Source: Azospirillum doebereinerae (lineage in GTDB: Bacteria; Pseudomonadota; Alphaproteobacteria; Azospirillales; Azospirillaceae). From it: DNA of 64,000 nt. This document shows, one piece after another, positions 47,346 through 56,326 of the stretch (positions within the stretch are counted from its first letter, which is position 1; the number at the start of each line of letters is the position of its first letter). The notes beneath the pieces are model-generated. The model was not told where the DNA came from. It saw only the letters and a program-made list of their open reading frames with translations, and made no database searches. The stretch covers positions 1-64,000 of the forward strand of contig NZ_RZIJ01000029.1 of NCBI RefSeq assembly GCF_003989665.1. The letters run 5' to 3'. A program made the translations under genes and the position numbers.

Positions 47346-49588
47346 CGGGATTGCTCCGCGCCGTCTGCCTGATCCTGCTGCTGACGGGGGCCGCGCGGGC
47401 GGCGGAACCGGTGGTTCCGCGCACCGTGCTGGCCCTGGTCGACCTCCGCGAGGAGGAGATCATCCGGCTGACGCGGGTCCATTCCCTGGTGGAGATGCCA
47501 CTCAATCATCTCGGCCTCTCGGTCGTCTACTGGAACGTGGCCGACGGCCTGCCCGACCTGTCGCGCTACCCCGACCTGCGCGGCGTCCTCACCTGGTTCA
47601 CCGGGGAGCCCTTCGCCAACGCCGAGGCCTACATCGCCTGGGCGGCGGGGGCGATGGACCGTGGACTGCGTTTTGTCGTGTTGGGAGAGCCGGGGATCCG
47701 CGCTTCGGCGGGCGGACGGGCGGTGCCGATGGCGCTGGTCAACCGCTTCCTCGCCCGCTTCGGCCTGCGCGACGACGACGGCTACTCCGACCTCACCTAC
47801 AAGTCCAAGCCGGTGTTGGCCGACGCGATGATCGGCTACGAGCGGAAGCTGATCGGCGTGCTGCCCGGCTACCCGCTGTTCCGCAAGACCGACGACCGGT
47901 TCGTCTCGCACCTCGTCATGCGGCGGGGCGGCGATCCGGGCAGCGACAGCCATCTGGTCGTCACCGGCCCGGCCGGCGGCATGGCCGCCGAGGGCTACAC
48001 CCGCCATTACGACCCGGAGATCAACCGGCGGCTCTGGATCCTCGACCCTTTCGCCTTCCTCCGCGAGTCCTTCGCCACCGACGACCTGCCCAAGACCGAC
48101 GTCACCACCCTGTCCGGGCGGCGGATGTATTTCAGCCACATCGACGGCGACGGCTGGCGCAACGTGACCGAGGTGGCCCCCTACGCCAAGGACAAGACGC
48201 TGTCCGCCGACATGGTGCGGATCGCGGCGATCGAGCCGTTTCCCGAGCTGCCGGTGTCGGTGGCCCCCATCGTCGGCGACGTCGACCCGGCCTGGAAGGG
48301 CACGCCGGAGTCACGCGGGGCGATGGACCGGCTGTTCGCGCTGCCGCAGGTCGAGCCGGCCAGCCACACTTGGACCCACCCCTTCCAATGGGCCTTCTTC
48401 CAGGACTACACCCCGCAGAAGGAAGCGGTCTTCAAGAGCCGCGAGGGCGACCCCGACGCCAGCGCGCTCGACAAGGTGCTGGGCCGCAACCGGCCGGACC
48501 ACGCGGCCGAGGGCGGCGAGGGCGCCAACATCGGCCGCTACGCGATTCCCCGCGCCTATCTGGAAACCCCCTTCGACCTCGACCAGGAGATCGGCGGCGC
48601 GCTCGACTACTTCACCAAGGCGGCGCCGGGCGGCAAGACCGCGACGCTGGTGCAGTGGTCGGGCGACACCTCCCCCTTCGAGGCGGCGCTGGCGGCGGTG
48701 CGCAAGGCCGGCGGCCACAACATGAACGGCGGCGACGCGCGTTTCGACGCCGACTACCCCTCCATCACCACGGTGCCCCCGGTCGGTCGGGCGGTGGGGG
48801 CGGAGCAGCAGATCTACTCGGCCGGCAGCAACGAGAACACCTACACCGACCTGTGGACAAACCGCTTCTATGGGTTTCAAAACCTCGTCAACACGCTGCG
48901 CAACACCGACAGCCCGATCCGGCTGAAGCCGTTCAACATCTATTACCACATGTATTCCGGCCAGAAGGCGGCGAGCGTCAACGCGCTGCGCCGCAACCTG
49001 AGCTTCGCGCGGTCGTCGGAGCTGGCGCCGGTCGCCGCCTCCACCTACGCCCGCATCGCCGAGGGTTTCTACAAAGCCCGCTTCGCGCCCGCCGGGGAGC
49101 GCCCCGGAGAGCGGCGCTGGCGGGTGCTCGACCGGGGCGCGTTGAACACGTTGCGCTTCGATGAGGCGAGCTTCACCGCCGTTGACTTCACCCGCTCCAC
49201 CGGGGTTCTGGGGCAGCGGCACGCCCAGGGCAGCCTCTACGTGGCGCTCGATCCCGCCGTGGCGGAACCGGTCGTCGCGCTGGTCGAGGTCGAGCGCGCC
49301 GACCTCGATCCGCCGGCGGCGCAGCCCTATCTGGTCGAGGGGCGCTGGGCCTTCTTTGGCCGCCAAACGGAGGGCAACGGCTTTCGCGTCGGCGCAACGG
49401 GCTACGGCGACGGTGCCATGGTCTGGCGCGTTCCGGCGCCCGGCCGCTACACGGTCAGCGCCGAGCGCGACGGCTCGGTGCTGTGGAGTGGTACGGCCGA
49501 GGCCGGCGCCGACAACCGGCTGTCCGTGACGGTGGCGGCTTCGGCGATCCGGCCGCTGACGCTGCGCGTCTCCCCCGTGGCGCGGTAG
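47342..49588 (+). CDS. PelA deacetylase part as a separate protein
   Basis: A 748-residue periplasmic protein matching the rest of PelA. It has its own signal peptide (about residues 1-20, LLRAVCLILLLTGAARA), a reductase-like domain (about 30-240), a carbohydrate-esterase domain with metal/catalytic residues Asp268 and Asp270 (HIDGDGW) and His342/His346 (SHTWTH), and a C-terminal beta domain (about 600-748). It should partly de-N-acetylate Pel so that the polymer is cationic. It starts with GTG in a four-base overlap with the hydrolase gene, and pelB follows after ten bases. Confidence 0.87.
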   Translation: MTGLLRAVCLILLLTGAARAAEPVVPRTVLALVDLREEEIIRLTRVHSLVEMPLNHLGLSVVYWNVADGLPDLSRYPDLRGVLTWFTGEPFANAEAYIAWAAGAMDRGLRFVVLGEPGIRASAGGRAVPMALVNRFLARFGLRDDDGYSDLTYKSKPVLADAMIGYERKLIGVLPGYPLFRKTDDRFVSHLVMRRGGDPGSDSHLVVTGPAGGMAAEGYTRHYDPEINRRLWILDPFAFLRESFATDDLPKTDVTTLSGRRMYFSHIDGDGWRNVTEVAPYAKDKTLSADMVRIAAIEPFPELPVSVAPIVGDVDPAWKGTPESRGAMDRLFALPQVEPASHTWTHPFQWAFFQDYTPQKEAVFKSREGDPDASALDKVLGRNRPDHAAEGGEGANIGRYAIPRAYLETPFDLDQEIGGALDYFTKAAPGGKTATLVQWSGDTSPFEAALAAVRKAGGHNMNGGDARFDADYPSITTVPPVGRAVGAEQQIYSAGSNENTYTDLWTNRFYGFQNLVNTLRNTDSPIRLKPFNIYYHMYSGQKAASVNALRRNLSFARSSELAPVAASTYARIAEGFYKARFAPAGERPGERRWRVLDRGALNTLRFDEASFTAVDFTRSTGVLGQRHAQGSLYVALDPAVAEPVVALVEVERADLDPPAAQPYLVEGRWAFFGRQTEGNGFRVGATGYGDGAMVWRVPAPGRYTVSAERDGSVLWSGTAEAGADNRLSVTVAASAIRPLTLRVSPVAR

Positions 49589-49598
49589 GGGCGGAGCC

Positions 49599-52500
49599 AT
49601 GCGCACGAACCTCCTCGTCGTCCTGTTGGTCCTGCTGTTCGGCGGCGGCGCCAGCCTGCTGCTGATCCCGCGCGGCGGCGAGCTGGCCCTGCAGAAATTC
49701 CGCGACAACGACTACGAGAGCGCACGGGCCGATTACGAGAAGCGCTTCGCGGCGGGTGACCGCGGCGCCGCGACGGTGATCCCGCTGACCAAGCTGAATG
49801 TGGCCGAGGGCGAGGTCGAGGGCGCCATCGCCCTGATGGAGGATTTCGTCGCCCGCGCCCCGAAATCCATCGACGGCTGGGAGTTGCTGAGCCGCCTGTA
49901 CCAGGACGCGCAGCGCCAGGGCGATTATCTGGAAAGCCTGCGCGAGCTGGCCCGGCTGCGCGGCAGCGACGACGCCTACCGCGAGCTGGCCTATCTCGCC
50001 GGCTTCCAGGGCCGGCTGGATGTCCAGACCGAGGCGCTGGTTCGCTACTGCGAGCGCCGCCCCGACGATGCCCAGGCGCAGCAGGAACTGGCGGCGTTGC
50101 TGGCCGCGCAGGGCGACCACGAGGGCGCGGTGGACTGGCTGGTCCGGGCCGACGACCGGGCGAAGGGCAACATCAGCCCTGACAGCCGCGAGCTGCTGAT
50201 GAGCCTGCTGACCGACCTCGACCGCGAGGCCGACGCCTTCCAGCGCGCCCAGCGCTGGCTGGGGGAGACCCCGAGCGTCACCGACATGATCGGTCTGGCG
50301 AGCCAGCTCTCGGCCGGCGGCCGTCCCGATCTCGGGCTGCGGCTGCTGGAGCCGCAGGTCGCCAAGCCCGGCCGCGCGTTGGCCCTGGAGCTGACCGTCA
50401 TCGACCTGCAACTCGCCACCGGACGCACGGACGACGCGCGGGCGCGTTTGACCGCGTTGAAGGACCCGGTGGACGACGTGATGCTGGGCCGGCTGCTGTC
50501 CTTGCAGATGAACGCCGGGCTCGGCCGGCTGGCGCTGACCACGGCGCAGGGGCACGACCTCAAGCTGATCCCCGACTGGGTCTTGGCCGGTCTGGCCGAG
50601 GCGGCTTTCCGCGACCGCGACCGCGCCTTCCTGAACCGGCTGGTCGGCGAGTTGGGCGAGGGCTTTCTGGAGGAGCGCCCGATCCTGGCGGCCAACATCG
50701 CGCTGGGGCGCGGCGACGCCGCCGCCGCCGTGCGCTGGGCCTCGCGCGGTCTGGCCGACGCCCACCAGCCTTTGTCCGAACGGCTGGCCGCCGTCCGCAT
50801 CCTGACGCTGGCCGGCAAGCGGGTCGACGCCGTGGCCGGCTTCGACCGGCTGCCGCTGGGCAACGCCATCGGCGACGATTCCCTGGACGAGCTGGCCTCG
50901 ATGTTCCTCGACCTCGACCGCGCGCCGGCCGGTCTGGCGTGGTTCGAGACGCGGCGGCGGAGCGTGCCCTCGCTTCCGGCCGATCTCGGCTGGGTCCGGC
51001 TGGCGGCGAAGGCGGGCGACCCGGCGGCGGTCGTGGCGTGGCTCGACGCGCACCCGGAGCCGCTGGGGGCCGCGCTGCTGCAGGACATCGCCGGTTTCGC
51101 CTCCGAACGCGGCGCCGGGCAACTGGCCCTGAAGGCGGCGGAGCGGGTCTTCGCCATGGCGCCGACCGCGCGCAGCCGCTTCGCGCTGGCCAGCGCGCTG
51201 CTGGCCGCCGGGCGGGGCGTCGAGGCGCTGCCGCATCTGACCCTGCTGCTGGCGGGCGGCGGGACGGAGATCGAGACCGCCTACGTCGCCGCGCTCGACG
51301 CCGCCGGCCGGACGGAGGAGCTGACCCGCTTCCTCTCCGCCAAGCTCGCCAGGGGGGGCCTGTCCGACGAGGAGGAGCGGGCGATCGTCTTCACCCTGCT
51401 CGACCGCAAGGCCTACGGCGCGGCCCTGCCGGTGCTGCGCTCGCTGGCGGAGCGGCTGGGCGGCGAGTGGCTGTTCGGCTACGCCGACGCCGCCCGCAAG
51501 GTTGGCGCCCTGCCGGACCTGATCGCCTTGCTGGAGCGGCAGCTTGCCGATCCCGCGCTGACCGCCGAAGGGCGCGAGCAGCGCGCCACTTTGCTGCTGG
51601 AGGCCGCCGGTCCGGTCCGCGCCTTGCCCATCCTCAAGCAACTCGCCACGGCGAGCGCCGGCGGGCCGTGGGATTCGCTGTACCGCGAGACGCTGGCCAA
51701 GCTGGGCCGCAAGGACGAACTGCGGCGCTACCTGCTGGCGCGGGCCGCCGACGACCGGCTGGCGGCGAAGGACCGCCGCGAGGTCGCTTCCGCCCTGATC
51801 GAGCTGGGCGACAAGGCCGGGGCCGAACAGGCGCTCCGCCGGCTGGCCGCCGCGCAGGGGCCGCAGGGTGACGATTTCAAGCAGTTGCTCTTCTTGTGGG
51901 GACCGCGCCCGCCGGCCGAGGCGCTGGACTGGATCGAAGCGCGGGCCAAGGCCGCCGGGTCGCCCGCCGACCAAACGGCGTGGTACGCCTCGCTGGCCGA
52001 TCTGGGCGGCGCCCGCCGCGTCACCGAAAAGCTGGGAAGCACCGGCACGCCGGACGCCCCCGCTCTGAAGACCCCCTACATCGAGGCGCTGGCCGCCGAG
52101 GGCAAGGGCAAGGAATTGGCCGAGGCCGTGCGTTCGGCCCTGGCGACGGAGCGCGCGCCCGACCGGCTGCGCCGCTACGCCCGGCTGGCCGAGCAGGTCC
52201 GCGAGCGCAAGGCCGCCGCCGACGCCTGGACCGTGTTGCTGGCGCAGAAGCCGGACGACAGCGAGGCGTTGCGCCAGCTTGGCATGTTGGCTTATGACGA
52301 GAACCGTCTGGAGGACGCCGAGCGGTTGCTGCGCCGTTTCGTCGCGCGTGGCCCGAACGATTACGAGGCGCATTATTTCCTGGGCGAAGCGTTGACCGCG
52401 TTGAAGCGGCCGGGCGCGGCCTTCCCCTTCTACACCACCGCTCTGGCGCAGCTGCGGGCCGGCAAGACCCGGAACGACGCGACCGCCCAGACGGAAGCCA

Positions 52501-52661
52501 ATCTTCTCAATCGCTTAGGCAAGTTGGACGAGTCGGTCGCGCTGTTTGAAAACCTGCGCAAACGCCGGCCCAACGACCGCCAGCTCAAGGCGGACTACGC
52601 ATCGATGCTGATCGAGAACGGACGTTTGCAGGAGGCCCGCCGTGTGCTCAGCCTTCAATAG
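49599..52661 (+). CDS. pelB: PelB TPR scaffold part as a separate protein
   Basis: A 1020-residue protein with one N-terminal membrane helix (about 4-22) and then tetratricopeptide-like helical repeats over the rest of its length (e.g. FRDNDYESARADYEKRFAAG, EDAERLLRRFVARGPNDYEA, LGEALTALKRPGAAFPFYTT). It corresponds to the periplasmic TPR region of PelB, which in Pseudomonas binds PelA and guides the polymer. The outer-membrane barrel is encoded by the next gene, overlapping by 20 bases, so here the scaffold is anchored in the inner membrane on its own. Confidence 0.83.
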   Translation: MRTNLLVVLLVLLFGGGASLLLIPRGGELALQKFRDNDYESARADYEKRFAAGDRGAATVIPLTKLNVAEGEVEGAIALMEDFVARAPKSIDGWELLSRLYQDAQRQGDYLESLRELARLRGSDDAYRELAYLAGFQGRLDVQTEALVRYCERRPDDAQAQQELAALLAAQGDHEGAVDWLVRADDRAKGNISPDSRELLMSLLTDLDREADAFQRAQRWLGETPSVTDMIGLASQLSAGGRPDLGLRLLEPQVAKPGRALALELTVIDLQLATGRTDDARARLTALKDPVDDVMLGRLLSLQMNAGLGRLALTTAQGHDLKLIPDWVLAGLAEAAFRDRDRAFLNRLVGELGEGFLEERPILAANIALGRGDAAAAVRWASRGLADAHQPLSERLAAVRILTLAGKRVDAVAGFDRLPLGNAIGDDSLDELASMFLDLDRAPAGLAWFETRRRSVPSLPADLGWVRLAAKAGDPAAVVAWLDAHPEPLGAALLQDIAGFASERGAGQLALKAAERVFAMAPTARSRFALASALLAAGRGVEALPHLTLLLAGGGTEIETAYVAALDAAGRTEELTRFLSAKLARGGLSDEEERAIVFTLLDRKAYGAALPVLRSLAERLGGEWLFGYADAARKVGALPDLIALLERQLADPALTAEGREQRATLLLEAAGPVRALPILKQLATASAGGPWDSLYRETLAKLGRKDELRRYLLARAADDRLAAKDRREVASALIELGDKAGAEQALRRLAAAQGPQGDDFKQLLFLWGPRPPAEALDWIEARAKAAGSPADQTAWYASLADLGGARRVTEKLGSTGTPDAPALKTPYIEALAAEGKGKELAEAVRSALATERAPDRLRRYARLAEQVRERKAAADAWTVLLAQKPDDSEALRQLGMLAYDENRLEDAERLLRRFVARGPNDYEAHYFLGEALTALKRPGAAFPFYTTALAQLRAGKTRNDATAQTEANLLNRLGKLDESVALFENLRKRRPNDRQLKADYASMLIENGRLQEARRVLSLQ

Positions 52662-54240
52662 ATGGGCGCTGAACCATTGGGTATTGAACCGGTGGGCGCT
52701 GGCGCTCGCGGCGTTCCTGTGCTTCGTCGCGGTCCTGCCGATGCGGGCGCAAACCCCCGTGCCGGTCGCCCAGGTGGAGGCGGTGCGCGACGACGCGAGC
52801 GCCCGCTTCGCCCTGCGCTGGCCCGGCAAGATCGCCACCGAGGTCGAGCGCCAGGGCCGCGAGGTGGTGCTGCGCTTCAGCCGGCCGCTCGGCGCCGTGG
52901 CGCTGGACACGGTGAACGACCGGCTGCAGGGCTGGGTCGATGGCATCCAATACGGCTACGACAGCGTGCTGCTGGTGCTGGCGCCGGGTATCCTGGCGGA
53001 GGTGTCGTCGGATCCCTCCGGCGTCGCCGTGGCCTTCACGCACGAACCCGTTCCCGTCCGCTCCAAGGAGGCGGAGGTCGCGGAGCGGGCGGCGCAACGG
53101 CGCCTCGACTACTTCAAGGCGGTCACCATGATCGAGGGCGGCCAGCTGCGGCAGTCGCGCTCGCTGCTGCTCGACGTGCTGCGGGCCGAACCGCGCGACG
53201 CCCAGTCCACCGCCCTGCTGGCCCAGGCCGAGGAGCGGCTCGGCCGCTGGCGGGAATCGCTGCGCGCCTACAGCACGGCGCTGAAGCTGACGCCGAACGA
53301 ACCCTCGCTGGTGCTCGGCAAGGCGCGGCTGCTGCGCGAATACGGAGACCGAGTTCGCATGGATTTCGACCGGCAGGTCGTGAAGGGCGCGGAATCGCAG
53401 CACATCCTGCGGCTGACCGGGACGCACGACGTCGGCCAATCGACCTCGCTGGTCTACGCGCTGGAGAACCGCTTCGTCGACGCCGACGCCGTCCAGCGCA
53501 AGGATGGCTCGCAGCGGCCCTTCCATGGGAAACGGCAGAAGCTGGAGCTTGGCCTCGCAAAGGACTGGCCGGAGCTGCAACGCTCCACACTGTCCTTCCA
53601 CGTGGCGCAACGCACGCTGGGCGTCGGCCTGACCCACGCTTGGCGCGGCGACACCTCGGAGACCCGCGCCGGCGTCGCCTGGAACGAGCCGAACTTCGCT
53701 TTTCTGGAGGGCATCGTCGGGGCCGGGCAGCGCGACCGCGTCTTCCTGCAGCACGACGAGCGGCTGTCGGAGCGCTGGAACCTGACTCTGGGCGCCGGCT
53801 ACAACCGTTATGGGTTGTCGGGGGCCAAGGATCTGGCGCGCAGCGCCACGGTGGAAGGCTCGCTGCGCTACACCTTCAATCGGGAAGGGCCGCTCGCCAG
53901 CATCGCCTATGTGCTGGACGCCGAATACGTGTCCAAACGGGTGGAGCGCGAGATGCCCCAGGGCCAGCGCTTCGTCCCGCTGCCGGCGGCGACGCGGGAG
54001 GTCCACGGCATCCAACTCGCCGTGGCGGATTCGCTGACCGACTACGTCCGCTACGAGGCGCAGGTCGGCTACGCCTACGACCGAAGAGGCAAGAGCGGAC
54101 CGCAGGGTTCCTTCACCGTGGCCTGGGACGCGACGGACTCCGTCGAGATCGGGCTGAAGGCCAGCCACGCCCGGTCGACCGCGCGCGGGACCGCCAGCGC
54201 CGTCAGTTCGGTGGGCGCGTACATGACCTTGCGGGTTTAG
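52642..54240 (+). CDS. PelB outer-membrane beta-barrel part as a separate protein
   Basis: A 532-residue protein with a signal peptide (about 18-36, cleavage near MRAQ), a beta-rich N-terminal domain (about 40-135), a short TPR pair (about 150-235), and a C-terminal half of amphipathic strands typical of a porin (e.g. TSLVYALENRFVDAD, WNLTLGAGYNRYG, VRYEAQVGYAYDRR). It matches the export barrel of PelB. The GTG at 52642 has GGAGG six bases upstream, inside the end of the TPR gene. The beta domain before the TPRs has no obvious counterpart in Pseudomonas PelB. Confidence 0.8.
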   Translation: MCSAFNRWALNHWVLNRWALALAAFLCFVAVLPMRAQTPVPVAQVEAVRDDASARFALRWPGKIATEVERQGREVVLRFSRPLGAVALDTVNDRLQGWVDGIQYGYDSVLLVLAPGILAEVSSDPSGVAVAFTHEPVPVRSKEAEVAERAAQRRLDYFKAVTMIEGGQLRQSRSLLLDVLRAEPRDAQSTALLAQAEERLGRWRESLRAYSTALKLTPNEPSLVLGKARLLREYGDRVRMDFDRQVVKGAESQHILRLTGTHDVGQSTSLVYALENRFVDADAVQRKDGSQRPFHGKRQKLELGLAKDWPELQRSTLSFHVAQRTLGVGLTHAWRGDTSETRAGVAWNEPNFAFLEGIVGAGQRDRVFLQHDERLSERWNLTLGAGYNRYGLSGAKDLARSATVEGSLRYTFNREGPLASIAYVLDAEYVSKRVEREMPQGQRFVPLPAATREVHGIQLAVADSLTDYVRYEAQVGYAYDRRGKSGPQGSFTVAWDATDSVEIGLKASHARSTARGTASAVSSVGAYMTLRV

Positions 54241-54285
54241 CCGCGCGGCGACTTAACCGTCCGGTAACGGGCTTGGGGGGAAGAC

Positions 54286-54912
54286 ATGGGGATGCGACGG
54301 ACGATGATGGGAAAGGCGAGGGGGATGACGGGGGGGATGGCCGTGACGTCTTGGAGAAAGCCGCTGCTGGCGGCGGCGGTGGCCGTGCTGGCGCTGTCGG
54401 GGTGCAGCCGTGTCGGCAGCCGCGACTTCGCGCCGCCGGGAAGCGGCTTGGCAGCGGGGGGCTCGGTCGCCGTGCTGCCCTTCGAGAATCTCACCAACTA
54501 CCCCAGCGCCGGCCAGATCGCCGCCGATCTGGTGTCGACCGAACTCTACAGCCAGGGGATCTACCGCGCGGTGGAGGCCAGCCGCGTCCGCAACCAGTTG
54601 ATCGCCGCCAAGGTGGACGTGGAGAAGCTGTCCGACAGCACCTCCGCCCAGGCCGTCGGCCGCACGCTGGGGGTCGACGCGGTGCTGATCGGCAGCGTGT
54701 CGGAATACGGCTACCAGCATGGCCTGCGCGAGGAGCCGGTGGTGGGATTGAACGCGCGTCTGGTGCGCAGCGCGGACGGCGCCGTGCTGTGGGCGTCGAG
54801 CCAGTCCGCGACCGGGCGCGGGTATTTCAGCCGTGACAGCGTCAACAACGTCGCTCAACGCGTGGTGACGCGCATGCTGGACAGCCTGCGCGTCTCGGCC
54901 GGCACGCCCTGA
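54286..54912 (+). CDS. pelC: PelC-like outer-membrane lipoprotein
   Basis: A 208-residue lipoprotein with lipobox LALSGC (Cys40). The mature part matches PelC: VAVLPFENLTNYPSAGQIAADLVSTEL (in two runs, VAVLPFENLTNYPSA and GQIAADLVSTEL), GVDAVLIGSVSEY and a C-terminal helix. PelC of Pseudomonas forms a dodecameric ring at the outer membrane that funnels the cationic polymer to the PelB barrel. The ATG at 54286 follows GGGGGGAAG; an internal ATG at 54337 would give a shorter, more usual signal peptide. Confidence 0.85.
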   Translation: MGMRRTMMGKARGMTGGMAVTSWRKPLLAAAVAVLALSGCSRVGSRDFAPPGSGLAAGGSVAVLPFENLTNYPSAGQIAADLVSTELYSQGIYRAVEASRVRNQLIAAKVDVEKLSDSTSAQAVGRTLGVDAVLIGSVSEYGYQHGLREEPVVGLNARLVRSADGAVLWASSQSATGRGYFSRDSVNNVAQRVVTRMLDSLRVSAGTP

Positions 54913-54922
54913 CGGAGTCCCC

Positions 54923-56326
54923 ATGAGCGCCGCCTCCCAGACGTCCGCGCCGCCCGCCGCCGCGCCCATGGACAAGGCGGGCGACGCCCCGGTCCCGGCG
55001 CCGCGCCGGCTGCTGGGCTTCCGTCGTGTGGCGTTGATCGAGTTGATCCTGTTTTTCGCCGTTGCCTTAAGTTTGGATTGGGCGATGGGAACGGGGTTGC
55101 GGTTCGAGGGGGTGCAACCGCATCCCTTCTGGATCCCGGTGCTGCTGCTGGCGGTCCAGTACGGCACCAACGAGGGGGTGCTGGCGGCGCTGGTGGCGAC
55201 GCTGGCCTTGCGGCTGGGCAATTTGCCGGAACAGACCATCGCGCAGGACTTCTATCAATACCTGTTCGTGCTGACCCGCGAGCCGATCCTGTGGCTGGTC
55301 TCCGGGGTGCTGATCGGCGAGCTGCGCATGCGCCAGATTCGCGAGCGCGAGGAACTGCGCGCCAGCCTCGATCTCGCCCGCAAGGAGGCCGAGGCGATCA
55401 CGCGCTCCTACCGGGCGCTGAAGTCGGTGAAGGAGACGCTGGAAACCCGCGTCGCCGGCCAACTGCGAACGGTCTTCACGCTCTATCAGGCCGCCAAGTC
55501 CATCGACCGGCTCGACGAGGGCGAGGTCATGCTGGGCGTCGCCGATCTGGTCCGTTCGGTGATGAAGCCGGAGAAGTTCTCGCTGTTCCTGCTGAACGGC
55601 GACGTTCTGGAATCGGTGACCAACGAGGGCTGGGACGACGAGCAAGACAGCTACGCCCGCTGGTTCGACCATTCCTCGCTGCTGTTCGAGACGGTGGTCG
55701 GGCGCCAGCGCCAGCTCTGCGTCACCCGCGTCGAGGACGAGCGCATTCTGGCCGGCGAGGGCGTGCTGGCGGGGCCGCTGATCAGCAGCGACACCGGCGA
55801 GGTGGTCGGCATGGTCAAGATCGAAAGCCTCGGCTTCGCCGACTTCAGCGTCAACACGGTGGACAATTTCCGCATCCTCTGTGAGTGGATCGGCACGGCG
55901 CTGGCCAAGGCGCGGCGCTACCGCGAAGCCAATGAGCAGCGGGTCTTCACCGACGACGCGCTCTACTCGTCGAGCTTCATCGGCCGACAGGCGGAGTTCC
56001 TGGCGCATCTCGGCCGCCGCATGGGATTCGAGACGACCTCGATCTCCATCCGCCCGTCCGGCCTATCGCGCCTGTCCGCCGCCCAGCGGGCGGAGCTGGC
56101 CAGCGCCATCGGCCGCGCGGTGCGCAGCAGCCTGCGCGACACCGATCTGGCCTGCGACTTCGGGCAGCAGGGCGCCTCCTTCGGCGTGGTGCTGACCGGC
56201 ACGGGTCTGGACGGCGCCAAGCTGGTCGAGGCGAAGCTGGAAAAATCGGTGCGGCAATCCCTGCCCACGGAGCTGGCGGACATCCCCATCGTCTTCACCA
56301 CCAAGAAGGTCGAGGTGTCGGCATGA
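54923..56326 (+). CDS. pelD: PelD, c-di-GMP receptor of the Pel system
   Basis: A 467-residue inner-membrane protein: about four helices (30-135), a coiled stretch (about 138-180), a GAF domain (about 185-330) and a degenerate GGDEF domain (about 345-467). The inhibitory-site motif R405-DT-D408 is kept at the right distance before the active-site loop, which reads GQQGASF in place of GGDEF. This is the known arrangement of PelD, which binds c-di-GMP but does not make it and so switches on polymer synthesis. Overlaps pelE by four bases (ATGA). Confidence 0.9.
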   Translation: MSAASQTSAPPAAAPMDKAGDAPVPAPRRLLGFRRVALIELILFFAVALSLDWAMGTGLRFEGVQPHPFWIPVLLLAVQYGTNEGVLAALVATLALRLGNLPEQTIAQDFYQYLFVLTREPILWLVSGVLIGELRMRQIREREELRASLDLARKEAEAITRSYRALKSVKETLETRVAGQLRTVFTLYQAAKSIDRLDEGEVMLGVADLVRSVMKPEKFSLFLLNGDVLESVTNEGWDDEQDSYARWFDHSSLLFETVVGRQRQLCVTRVEDERILAGEGVLAGPLISSDTGEVVGMVKIESLGFADFSVNTVDNFRILCEWIGTALAKARRYREANEQRVFTDDALYSSSFIGRQAEFLAHLGRRMGFETTSISIRPSGLSRLSAAQRAELASAIGRAVRSSLRDTDLACDFGQQGASFGVVLTGTGLDGAKLVEAKLEKSVRQSLPTELADIPIVFTTKKVEVSA

